A DNA stretch of 64,000 nt from Pseudosulfitobacter koreensis (GTDB lineage: Bacteria > Pseudomonadota > Alphaproteobacteria > Rhodobacterales > Rhodobacteraceae): the NCBI RefSeq assembly GCF_024733015.1, contig NZ_JANKJG010000014.1, positions 1-64,000 of the forward strand, in the 5' to 3' direction. Shown here piece by piece: positions 36,744-44,447 of this stretch. Under the pieces are notes generated by a model. That model saw nothing but the letters and a program-made list of their open reading frames with translations, was not told the DNA's origin and searched no databases. Made by a program: the position numbers and the translations under genes. How positions within the stretch are numbered: position 1 is the first letter of the stretch; every line of letters begins with the position of its first letter.

Positions 36744-37021
36744 CCCGCTATGATGTCGCGGAGTATAATGGCATTTCCATGGTCGTCGTCGAAAGCGACC
36801 TGCTGCCGCCCGATGCCTCCGTTGTCGTTATTCCGCTTCTTTCCGACTATCCTGCGGTGCGGCATCTGAATCCTGAAATTCAATGCGACGGCAGACGCCT
36901 GATCCTGGCGACAAGGCTGATCGCGGGTGTGCGACGGTCGCGTTTGCGACACACCGGAAATGTCGCTGACCAGAGGGATCAGATTACGCGTGCCGTGGAT
37001 GTCTTGATGTCAGGCGTATAG
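36731..37021 (+). CDS. ccdB: CcdB-type toxin
   Basis: 96 residues. The family poisons DNA gyrase. The beta-strand pattern VVVESDLLPPDASVVVIPLL, then LNPEIQCDGRRLILATRLIA is CcdB-like. Known gyrase-binding C-terminal Trp-Gly-Ile is replaced here by SGV, so activity should be tested. Start ATG 36731. In the operon with ccdA. Confidence 0.8.
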   Translation: MVSLTRYDVAEYNGISMVVVESDLLPPDASVVVIPLLSDYPAVRHLNPEIQCDGRRLILATRLIAGVRRSRLRHTGNVADQRDQITRAVDVLMSGV

Positions 37022-37115
37022 CGCGCAAGATCAACACGATGTGCGGGCGCTACCTTTTGGGGCCTATTGGGACCTCTTTGGGCCTCTTGGGGCCACGGTC
37101 GTCGTTTGCACGCCC

Positions 37116-37967
37116 TCACACGCCCTTGCTGAGGTTGTCCCTGAGGTAGTCCGTCAGGGCGCGCACCCTGCCCGCCTTGCGCACGTCGCGTTGCATGACG
37201 AGGTAGACGGGCTGCGAGATGGCCAGACGCGCGGGTTCGATGACCTGGAGCGCGGGGCCTTGGGCGGCGAGAAAGGTCGGAAGCAGGGCGATCCCCATGC
37301 CATGCAGGGCGGCCTGCTGTGCGATCCGGGGGTTGTTGGTCTGCACGGTCACGACGCGGCCTGCGGCCTGGCGCAGGACGGCGTCGCTGAGATAGGGCTG
37401 ATGGCTGCCGGAATAGCCGATGAACCTGCGTGACGCCGCAGGCACCGCGCAGGTTTCGGGCAGGCCGTAGAACAGATAGCTGACATTGCAGATCTTCTGG
37501 GTGACAAGTTCCGCACCTTCGGCGGCGACCATGCGCAGGGCGACGTCGGCCTCGCCGCGCGACAGGTTCGCCTCTTTCATCTCGCCCAGCAGACGCAGGC
37601 TGATGTCGGGGTATGCGTCGTGAAACCCGTGCAGGGCGGGCATGATGATCTCGCTCAGCAGGAAGGGCGGCGCGGTCAAGGTCACGCTGCCCGAGACGGT
37701 GCCCATGGCCAGCGACAGCCTTTCGACGTTGCGCATCCGGTGTTCGATCTCGACGGACTGTGCGTGAAGCGTCTTGCCCTCGTCGGTCAGCACCCAGCCG
37801 CGCACCAGACGGTTGAACAGCCGCACGTTCATGTGCGTCTCAAGCCGGGTGATGCGCCGTGTGACGGTGGAATGTTCGATCTTGGCCACGCGCGCGGCCC
37901 CGGCGACGGAACCTTCGGCGACGACCGCCATGAAATGTTTCAGATCGTCCCAGACAAAATCGGCCAT
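37116..37967 (-). CDS. LysR-family regulator
   Basis: 283 residues. HTH at about 10-60 (DLKHFMAVVAEGSVAGAARV, TVTRRITRLETHM), then a periplasmic-binding-like effector domain. ATG 37967 (MADFVWDDLKHF) is preferred to TTG 37982. Divergent from the azoreductase gene 152 bp away and so the prime candidate to control the 38-43 kb genes. Confidence 0.88.
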   Translation of the reverse strand: MADFVWDDLKHFMAVVAEGSVAGAARVAKIEHSTVTRRITRLETHMNVRLFNRLVRGWVLTDEGKTLHAQSVEIEHRMRNVERLSLAMGTVSGSVTLTAPPFLLSEIIMPALHGFHDAYPDISLRLLGEMKEANLSRGEADVALRMVAAEGAELVTQKICNVSYLFYGLPETCAVPAASRRFIGYSGSHQPYLSDAVLRQAAGRVVTVQTNNPRIAQQAALHGMGIALLPTFLAAQGPALQVIEPARLAISQPVYLVMQRDVRKAGRVRALTDYLRDNLSKGV

Positions 37968-38036
37968 TGGCAATTTACGCAACTCTTACTTGCACGCATC
38001 GCGGATGGACTGCGCACGGGAACTGAAGGATCATGC

Positions 38037-38069
38037 TGCATATGCAATATAAAATTGCTGCAGCGCAAT
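38037..38069. promoter_or_regulatory. Candidate LysR binding region upstream of azoR
   Basis: Two dyads in the divergent gap: the palindrome TGCATATGCA (38037-38046) and ATTGCTGCAGCGCAAT (38054-38069), with arms ATTGC/GCAAT. They lie 50-80 bp before the azoreductase ATG. Inferred. Confidence 0.4.
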
Positions 38070-38119
38070 AAGGTTTTGTAATCCTATCGTCCTGCTTTAT
38101 CTATAAAAAAGGAAATGCC

Positions 38120-38740
38120 ATGAAAATCCTTCAGATTAATGCATCCACGCGCGGGCCTGAAAGCCAATCGCTGTCCGTGGCTGAAAATCTCATCGCAAAG
38201 CTGAAATCAGGCCCCGGTGTTTCGGTGGACACGATGGATCTGTTCGACGGCTCGCTGCCTGCCTTTGACGCAAATGCGGTGGGTGCCAAAATGGCGCTTT
38301 TTACCGGCGCAGAGGCCACTGCCGCGCAAAAAGAGACCTGGGCCACGGTCGAAAAGATATTCCAGCGCTTTGCCGCGGCTGATGTCTATGTGGTGAATAC
38401 GCCGCTGTGGAACAACGGCATTCCCTATGTGCTGAAACAGCTGATTGATCTGGTCACACAGCCCGGATGGACTTTTGGATTTGATCCCGAAAAGGGTTAT
38501 AACGGCCTGCTGACCGGAAAACGCGCCTTTGTCGTGCATGCAAGCGGTGTCTATTACAACGGTATTTCGCCCAATTTCGGGTCGGATTTCGCCACCCCCT
38601 ATCTGGACGACTGGTTCAAGTTCATCGGTGTCGCCGATGTCGAGCACATCCACGTGGCCCCCACGGTCGTGAATGCCGACTATTCCACGACCAAGGCCGA
38701 AGCCATCGTCAAGGCCGAAGCGGCAGCCGCCGCAGCCTGA
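38120..38740 (+). CDS. azoR: FMN-dependent NADH-azoreductase / quinone reductase
   Basis: 206-residue flavodoxin-fold enzyme. QINASTRGPESQSLSVAE is the FMN phosphate loop, and NTPLWNNGIPYVLKQLIDLV and FVVHASGVYYNG are AzoR-typical. Reduces quinones or azo groups with NADH. It heads a same-strand run to 43 kb; the Ala-rich C-terminus is ordinary. Confidence 0.92.
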   Translation: MKILQINASTRGPESQSLSVAENLIAKLKSGPGVSVDTMDLFDGSLPAFDANAVGAKMALFTGAEATAAQKETWATVEKIFQRFAAADVYVVNTPLWNNGIPYVLKQLIDLVTQPGWTFGFDPEKGYNGLLTGKRAFVVHASGVYYNGISPNFGSDFATPYLDDWFKFIGVADVEHIHVAPTVVNADYSTTKAEAIVKAEAAAAAA

Positions 38741-38816
38741 TACCGGGGCGGTCGCGCGTCGGTTAGACGGCGGAAGAGTTTCACAATTTCAATGGTTTGT
38801 TCAAGGATATTATTCA

Positions 38817-39494
38817 ATGAAGATCGGGCTGACTGGCACATATTCGTCAGGCAAGACATATACGTCTCTTGTGGTTTCCAAGTATCTCGGGGTGCGCCGC
38901 ACAGAGGCATCGACCATGCGTGAAATTCTTCCGCACGCGGCACCGGACAAGACGCTCGAGGAATGCACCGCAGCGCAATTGATCCAGATGATCGTGGTGC
39001 GTCATTCCGAACGCGTGGTGCATGAAAAACTGCTGTCGCCGGAATTCATTTCCGACGGCTGCTCTTTGCAGGAATGGATCTATGGCAGCGTCCGGGTGAA
39101 ATACGGGGTCAATCCGAATGCGTCGATCCATCTGGAACCGGATGCAAGCGTCGAAAAGACCGGCGAGCTTGCGTTTTTCGAAGACGTGATGTGGGAGCTG
39201 GGAAAGGCGTTCAAGCGCCATGTGAAGGCGTCATTCGATCAGTTCATTCACCTTAGGAATGAATTGCCGCTGGCAAAGGACGGCCACAGGCCGGTCAACG
39301 AGAATTTTCGCCGGTCTTCGGATGAATTCCTGCTGGAGACGCTCAGGGAAATCGACATGCCATTCGTCGTGATTGGCGGATCGGTCGAGGAACGCGCCGA
39401 TGCGATTGCCGAAGTGTTCGGGAAAAAGCCGGTGATGTCGGTCCAGCAGGCCATGGCGCAGGCCCAGGCGGATTACGACACGCTTTTGATGTAA
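38817..39494 (+). CDS. P-loop ATPase/kinase-like protein (NadR/AAA_28-like)
   Basis: 225 residues with a P-loop at 7-14 (GTYSSGKT) right at the N-terminus, as in small kinases. LRNELPLAKDGHRPVNENFR is the region seen after the substrate lid in NadR-like ATPases. Predicted soluble. It begins 76 bp after azoR and ends 23 bp before the AvrD-family gene, so the two are likely co-expressed. The phosphate acceptor is unknown; a sugar or nucleoside is possible given AvrD. Confidence 0.72.
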   Translation: MKIGLTGTYSSGKTYTSLVVSKYLGVRRTEASTMREILPHAAPDKTLEECTAAQLIQMIVVRHSERVVHEKLLSPEFISDGCSLQEWIYGSVRVKYGVNPNASIHLEPDASVEKTGELAFFEDVMWELGKAFKRHVKASFDQFIHLRNELPLAKDGHRPVNENFRRSSDEFLLETLREIDMPFVVIGGSVEERADAIAEVFGKKPVMSVQQAMAQAQADYDTLLM

Positions 39495-39517
39495 CGCGTA
39501 TTCAGAGGATTTATTTC

Positions 39518-40438
39518 ATGGAACTTGGCTATTACAAAAGTATCGACGATTTTCTGGGTGTCCGTCAGGGGCGGTATTTCGGTGACGGTTATCTGAAATC
39601 CTCGCAGATCATTCGTGATTTCGGGATTTCGGGCAGTCTGAACGCCTTGCAGATCAGTTGCGTGGGGGCGGTGAGCCTGCCTGCGATGTGGTCGCAGAAG
39701 GGCGGGACGCAGCAAAAGCCGCATCTGAGCACCATTGATGTCATCGAACTGGCGCTGGAATGTCTGCGGCAGTTTCGCATCGGGATGCGCCGGGGCGACG
39801 AGTTGTCCACCGACCTTCTGAGCAGCATTTCCATCGTCGCGGGCAGCAGCCCCGTCGAGGAAGACATGGACGCGCTTGCGATCACCGGGCAGGTGCTGCT
39901 GGACGACGAAGCGGGCGAGGTCATGTTGCTGAACATCGCGAACATGGAGGTCCACCTGCGCCTGCGGCCCCGTGGCCATGGGGTGGCGCGCGGGCTGACG
40001 TTTTGCAGGCAGCCTGTGGAGTTGAGCGAGGTGCTGTTGAACACCGAAGGGATGCAGGCCTCGGCCATGGCCTCTTCGGGGGGACAGGTTGGGGTTGGGC
40101 AGAGCAGGGCTGGGCAGAGCGGGGGCGCCTGGTCGCTTTCGGCCAGCTTTGCCTGCGCGCTGCAACTGGGGCAGCTGTTGCTTTACAAGCTGGACAAGAT
40201 CGACCGCACCAAGAGCAACACGTTGTGGATGAAGCGGACGCACATCAGCTTTTCCGACCTGATGCCCAGCGGCGGCGGGGTTCAGCCCATTCACGCGCAT
40301 CTGGACGACGTTCTGAAATACACCAAGGCGGATGGGGAATGGCGCAGGGCCAATGTCTGCGCGGCGTTTTGCAACGTGCAGATCACCTGCCGTGTGACGC
40401 ACCGCCTGCCCGGCCCTGCGGTGCATCTGGTTCAGTAG
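39518..40438 (+). CDS. AvrD-family protein (syringolide-type biosynthesis)
   Basis: 306 residues. YYKSIDDFLGVRQGRYFGDG at the N-terminus, an AMWSQKGGTQQKPHLSTID block (His69, Asp74) and a later TLWMKRTHISFSDL block agree with the AvrD family as I know it. Pseudomonas AvrD directs synthesis of acyl-sugar elicitors (syringolides). The protein is soluble with no signal. A short Gly/Gln/Ser-rich insert (about 188-204) is unusual. It sits between a kinase-like gene and an MFS exporter. Family call from memory of the pattern, so a profile search matters. Confidence 0.6.
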   Translation: MELGYYKSIDDFLGVRQGRYFGDGYLKSSQIIRDFGISGSLNALQISCVGAVSLPAMWSQKGGTQQKPHLSTIDVIELALECLRQFRIGMRRGDELSTDLLSSISIVAGSSPVEEDMDALAITGQVLLDDEAGEVMLLNIANMEVHLRLRPRGHGVARGLTFCRQPVELSEVLLNTEGMQASAMASSGGQVGVGQSRAGQSGGAWSLSASFACALQLGQLLLYKLDKIDRTKSNTLWMKRTHISFSDLMPSGGGVQPIHAHLDDVLKYTKADGEWRRANVCAAFCNVQITCRVTHRLPGPAVHLVQ

Positions 40439-40456
40439 GCACCTGTCGCTGTTATC

Positions 40457-40487
40457 CCCCCCCGGAAGGCCCGTGTGTTCGGGGGGG
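40457..40487 (+). terminator. GC hairpin between avrD-like and MFS genes
   Basis: CCCCCCCG (40457-40464) pairs with CGGGGGGG (40480-40487) across a 15-nt loop. No T-run follows; it may attenuate rather than end transcription into the exporter gene. Confidence 0.4.
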
Positions 40488-40521
40488 CGAGTTTCCATCA
40501 CTTGATCCGAGAGAGACCGAG

Positions 40522-41775
40522 ATGACGCATTCGCCCTGGACGTTTGTTGTGGCCGTGATGATCACCGGTTTTCTGGTGGTGGCGCAGATCTATGCAGTGC
40601 TGCCGATGCTTGGCACGCTTGCCGTCGATCTGGGCATCACCGAGACGCAGGCAGACCTGATCCCGGCGGCCTTCGGGCTGGCCTATGCGATCGGGTTTCT
40701 TGTCTTCGGACCGCTGGCCGACAAGGTTGACCGCATGACCCTGCTGATCGCGGGGCTGGTCGCGCTGGCCGGGACCACGGCGCTGGTCGCGGCGGCCGAA
40801 GGTTATGCCGCGCTGGTTGCGGCACGCATGGTGCAGGGGCTTGCCGCCGCCAGCTTTCCCGCGACGGCGCTGGCGCTGGTGTCCCAACGGGTGCCGCGAC
40901 CGGATCAGCCGATGGCGATTGCGATGATGGGCTTTGCGTTTCTCAGCTCGGCACCGCTGTCGCAGCTGCTGGTGGCCGCGTTCGATGTGCCGCTGGATCG
41001 GCTGATGTGGGGGATGGCGGCGCTGTACCTGATCTGCGCCTGCGGTGTCCTTGGCAGCGGTGCGGTGGGGCCGCGTCCGGCGGATGTTGCGGCGGAACAC
41101 CCGACACCCGCGACAGGGGGGGCGGCGGGCGGTGCGGCGGGCGGTGCTGCGGGCCGGGCGATGCCGCCCCTTGCGGCCTGTGTGCTGGCGCCGCTGGTGG
41201 TTCTGTTCTGTCTGGTGTCGTTTCACACGCTGTGCCAGATGCTTGCCGCCCCCGGTTCCGGTGCGGAGGGCATGATTGATCCGCAGATGCTGCGGCTGGC
41301 AGGCTTTCCGCCGCTGCTGCTGTGTTTCATCGCACCGCGCCTGACCAAGGCCTATGGCCCCGCGGTCACCGCCTGCAGCGGTCTTGCGGTCACCGCCGCC
41401 GGGCTGATTGTCGCGCTGGTCACGAGCGGCGGTGCTGCGTCGATTGCCGGATGGCCTGCCTGGGTCCCGGCGGGCGGTCTTGTCCTGGCCAGTGTCGTGG
41501 TGTCGGCGGGCGTGGCGCTGGCGGTGCCGGGGCTGATCGCTGCCGTCACGTTCTGGTCGGGCAACGCGATGCGGGCACGGGCCCTTGCGACCTACACGTT
41601 CTTTTTGTTCATCGGGGCGAGCATCGCACCCTTGGTCGCGGGGGCCGTCTATCGCGCCGATCCGGCCATGGCCTTTGCCGTGCCGACCATCGCGGCGCTG
41701 ATCGCCTGCACCCTGTTGCTGCGCGCGCGCCCGGAAAGTGATCCGGTGAAGGCTGCCGCCCGCCCCCTGCCCTGA
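40522..41775 (+). CDS. MFS transporter (putative exporter of the AvrD-type cluster)
   Basis: 417-residue 12-helix permease. FGPLADKVDRMTLLIAGLVA is the loop 2-3 motif. A Gly/Ala-rich cytoplasmic linker (GGAAGGAAGGAAG, near residue 205) joins the halves. ATG 40522 follows GAGAGA. Placed directly after the AvrD-family gene, so export of its product is the simplest inference. Confidence 0.82.
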   Translation: MTHSPWTFVVAVMITGFLVVAQIYAVLPMLGTLAVDLGITETQADLIPAAFGLAYAIGFLVFGPLADKVDRMTLLIAGLVALAGTTALVAAAEGYAALVAARMVQGLAAASFPATALALVSQRVPRPDQPMAIAMMGFAFLSSAPLSQLLVAAFDVPLDRLMWGMAALYLICACGVLGSGAVGPRPADVAAEHPTPATGGAAGGAAGGAAGRAMPPLAACVLAPLVVLFCLVSFHTLCQMLAAPGSGAEGMIDPQMLRLAGFPPLLLCFIAPRLTKAYGPAVTACSGLAVTAAGLIVALVTSGGAASIAGWPAWVPAGGLVLASVVVSAGVALAVPGLIAAVTFWSGNAMRARALATYTFFLFIGASIAPLVAGAVYRADPAMAFAVPTIAALIACTLLLRARPESDPVKAAARPLP

Positions 41776-41812
41776 GGTTTCGATTGCCCCTGTCCCGAAA
41801 GGACCCCTGACG

Positions 41813-42529
41813 ATGTTGCAGACACACGACCATGCGTCCCCGCACGACCATGCGTCCCCGACAGCCCCGCTGACCCTGCCGCCCCAGGCCGTGTTGATCA
41901 GCTTTCCGATCTGCCCCTTCGTGGCGCGCGCCCGCATCGTGGCGCTGGAGAAAGGCGTCGATGTCAACGTCAGGTTCATCGACCTTGAGAACAAGCCGGA
42001 CTGGTTCCTGAAACGCTCGCCCACGGGCACCGTTCCTGCGCTGGACACGGGCACGGATTTCATCTTTGAATCATCGGTCATCGCCGAGTTCATCAACGAG
42101 CTGGGAGGCCCCAGCCTGCACCCCGAAAAGCCAGCCGCACGGGCGCTGAACCGCGCATGGGCGGAGTTTGCGGGCAACCTGCTGCGGGCCCAGTACATGC
42201 TGATGATCGCAAGGACGCAGGCCGAGGCGGACCGGCACCGCGCGGCGCTGTTCACCGCCATGCAGAAGGTCGAGACGGCCCTGCACCACGCGCCCTATTT
42301 CAACGGGGACGGCTTTGCCATCGTCGACGCCGCCTATGCCCCGCTGTTCGTGCGTTGCGATTTCCTGATCAGGACACGGTCGATCGACCTGCTGACCGGA
42401 TTGCCCAGGCTGCGCGACTGGGGCACCGCGCTGACCCGACGCGACACGGTGCGGCAGGTGCATGGCCCCGAGCATCATGAACAGCTTGAAGCGCATATGG
42501 CCCTGCGCGGGTCGGCCTTGTCGCATTAG
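41813..42529 (+). CDS. Glutathione S-transferase family protein
   Basis: 238 residues. The thioredoxin-fold half has LISFPICPFVARARIVALEK (CPF motif, Cys as in omega/beta GSTs) and GTVPALDTG with cis-Pro; ESSVIAEFINE binds glutathione. The N-terminus has a tandem HDHASP duplication encoded by a repeated DNA unit (41825-41857), ahead of the fold. Might add or remove thiol groups on the cluster product. Confidence 0.88.
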   Translation: MLQTHDHASPHDHASPTAPLTLPPQAVLISFPICPFVARARIVALEKGVDVNVRFIDLENKPDWFLKRSPTGTVPALDTGTDFIFESSVIAEFINELGGPSLHPEKPAARALNRAWAEFAGNLLRAQYMLMIARTQAEADRHRAALFTAMQKVETALHHAPYFNGDGFAIVDAAYAPLFVRCDFLIRTRSIDLLTGLPRLRDWGTALTRRDTVRQVHGPEHHEQLEAHMALRGSALSH

Positions 42530-42612
42530 CGTTTGGCCCGGTGGTGGGCGCCGCTTGTCAGAGCGGTGCGTCGGGCGCATAGTCGCGCATGTTTGTGGGA
42601 GGGAGGGCGGTC

Positions 42613-43033
42613 GTGGAAGGTGACGATCAGACACCGGCGGCGCGGGCCGTCATCGCGCTGCCACCGGGCGGCGGGCGGCGGGCGGCGCTATGAGATGGGC
42701 GATCTGACCGCCCTGTTCAAGGCGGACGAGGACGAGACCGGCGCGGGCTACAGCATATCCGAATGGATCCTTGCGCCCGGGCAAGGCGGTGTCGGGGCGC
42801 ATGAGCACGCCGCCAATGACGAAGTGTTCTATGTGCTGGAAGGACGCCCCGAGCTGCTGGTCGGCGACACCTGGACAGTGTTCGAGACCGGCGCGTTCAT
42901 CCGGGTGCCTGCCGGGGTCACGCATGATTTCAGAAACCTGACGGACCGCCCTGCGCGGCTGCTGAACGTCTATGTCCCCGGCGGTTTCGAGCGGGAGATG
43001 CCCAAGATCGTCGCGTGGTTCGCGCAGGGCTGA
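42613..43033 (+). pseudogene. Cupin-domain protein, frameshifted by a 7-bp repeat
   Basis: A good N-terminal reading begins at GTG 42613 (VEGDDQTPAARAVIALPPGG) after GGGAGG and hits TGA at 42691. The cupin body (RRYEMGDLTALFKADEDETG onward, metal residues in GAHEHAANDEVFYVLEG and VTHDFRN) is in another frame and runs to 43033. Removing one of three GGGCGGC units (42666-42686) joins them as PPGGGRRYEMGD, the usual cupin start. As it stands, only a restart at ATG 42695 would make the domain. Confidence 0.7.
42666..42686 (+). repeat. Heptanucleotide tandem repeat (GGGCGGC) x3
   Basis: Three perfect 7-bp units inside the cupin reading frame. As 7 is not a multiple of 3, a change of one unit switches frame; two units give an intact gene. 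Confidence 0.9.
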
Positions 43034-43186
43034 CCGGGTACGCGGCGGCCTGCTGCACTGCCTGTTCGCTTGGATTCTTGGTATTTTCTCCTGCCGAGAG
43101 GGGCGAAATTATTTGCCTGCCCCCCGGTTGCTGGTACACCGCATGAAACATCAGGCCGGACATCCCCAGCCAGAAAGGATTGCGTC

Positions 43187-43588
43187 ATGGCAGGCGATTT
43201 GCCCGACTATTATTTCAGGGTCCGCGAAAACGGGGCCCTTGTGTTCCGTCTGGACACCGAAAACCGGCAGCGGCGGATCGAGATGGACCAGATCGCGGTG
43301 ATCAACATCCGCAACGGCGACGTGAAGGCGCATGGCGACCGCACGCTGAGTGCCGCCGACATGGACGAGATCAACGCCTGGATGGCCTCGCGGCAGGCGC
43401 TGCTGGCGGCGCGCGACGTCGACGACATTCACCGCGCGGTCGATTATCTGAACCTGACCGCGCAATGGGTGCAGTCGAAGGCGACGGACGAGCAGCTGGA
43501 CGACGTGACCGACGCGTTGCTGCTGGCGATGCACGACCTGCGCAGCGTGCTGGTCCGCAAGAAGGCCGACCGGCTGATGGAGGGCTGA
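43187..43588 (+). CDS. Conserved hypothetical protein
   Basis: 133 residues, soluble, acidic, mainly helical. DYYFRVRENGALVFRLDTEN starts it; a C-terminal helix pair (DVTDALLLAMHDLRSVLVRK) follows. No known family or catalytic motif seen. ATG 43187 has an AGAAAGGA ribosome site. Codon use is native. Confidence 0.7.
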   Translation: MAGDLPDYYFRVRENGALVFRLDTENRQRRIEMDQIAVINIRNGDVKAHGDRTLSAADMDEINAWMASRQALLAARDVDDIHRAVDYLNLTAQWVQSKATDEQLDDVTDALLLAMHDLRSVLVRKKADRLMEG

Positions 43589-43736
43589 CCCTTGTCGCCT
43601 TCGGGGGGTCCGGGGTCTGCATCACCGGGTGCAAAACTGCCCCGCGCGGGCGCGTGCGCCGGTATTGAGTGGCCATGCGGCGCGGAACGCCGTTAGATCA
43701 TGTTCCGAGTTTCATTTAGTGTAAGGTTTTAGAGAT

Positions 43737-44252
43737 ATGCGCCCGACCCCGGTTTTTCCTTTTGCTGCGATGTGCTTGCTTGCCCTGCCGGTGCAGGCGC
43801 TGGCCGATGTTCAGATGACCTTTCGCGACGGCGCGCCGAAGGACAGTTTCGTGATCTCGGCCTTGGGTGCCTGCGATCACGGCGGGCTGGTCCTGACGCT
43901 GGACATGGGGCCAAGCGCGGGCGGGCTGATCTTTGACACCACCGGCGCGGGTGCCGGCGTCGAGGTCTTTCAACCCTTCGAGCTGACGCGCGGCGGCGCG
44001 CTGGTGAGCGCCCTGCCCGAGGTCGTGGACGGCCAGAAGACGCTGTCGCTGACGCTTGTGGGCCTGCCGGTGGATCAGGTGGTGTCCTTTACCATCGACG
44101 TGGACGACACGGCGGGCGCGCGCGAGATCACCGTCACGGGCAGCGAGATCGCGGGGAGCGTGCTGAGTGTGGAGCGCGGCGGTGCGGTGTCGAGCGCGGT
44201 GTTTGATGAGGGCGGCGTTGCGGTTGTCGCGGTGAGTGGGTGTGTGGGGTGA
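43737..44252 (+). CDS. Secreted protein of unknown function
   Basis: 171 residues. Signal peptide (FPFAAMCLLALPVQALA, cleaved before DVQMTF), then a beta-rich domain with two Cys (GACDHGG and SGCVG), possibly bonded. LVGLPVDQVVSFTIDVDDTAG suggests a beta-sandwich. No family assigned. Precedes the AT-rich islet at 44.3 kb. Confidence 0.65.
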   Translation: MRPTPVFPFAAMCLLALPVQALADVQMTFRDGAPKDSFVISALGACDHGGLVLTLDMGPSAGGLIFDTTGAGAGVEVFQPFELTRGGALVSALPEVVDGQKTLSLTLVGLPVDQVVSFTIDVDDTAGAREITVTGSEIAGSVLSVERGGAVSSAVFDEGGVAVVAVSGCVG

Positions 44253-44366
44253 GGGTTTTTTTGCGAGGGTGAGGGGCCTTTAGCCGACCTTGGTTGCGTG
44301 ATCTGTCGCTGCGATGCGGCGGGACTTAGAGTGGACATTTAAAATTGCCCATTTAAGGTAAAAGAT

Positions 44367-44435
44367 ATGGCAACATTTGTTCTCGAAATCTATCATTGCA
44401 TATTGTTGGTTGGAGCAGATCAACAAGAAGATTGA
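44367..44435 (+). CDS. Short upstream ORF (22 aa) before the reverse transcriptase
   Basis: ATG with an AAGG site 8 nt upstream encodes MATFVLEIYHCILLVGADQQ plus ED and stops 12 nt before the RT TTG. Could be a leader peptide that couples translation, or chance. Hydrophobic centre, no family. Confidence 0.3.
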   Translation: MATFVLEIYHCILLVGADQQED

Positions 44436-44447
44436 ACCGCATAGAGG

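Noticed and set aside
40498..42261. 587-aa minus-strand frame over the MFS and GST genes
   Set aside because: Arg/Gln/Gly-rich shadow; plus-strand genes are convincing.
42533..43033. Cupin gene starting at 42533 as one intact 166-aa protein
   Set aside because: Residues before RRYEM are Arg/Trp-rich out-of-frame noise; the real N-terminus is in another frame.
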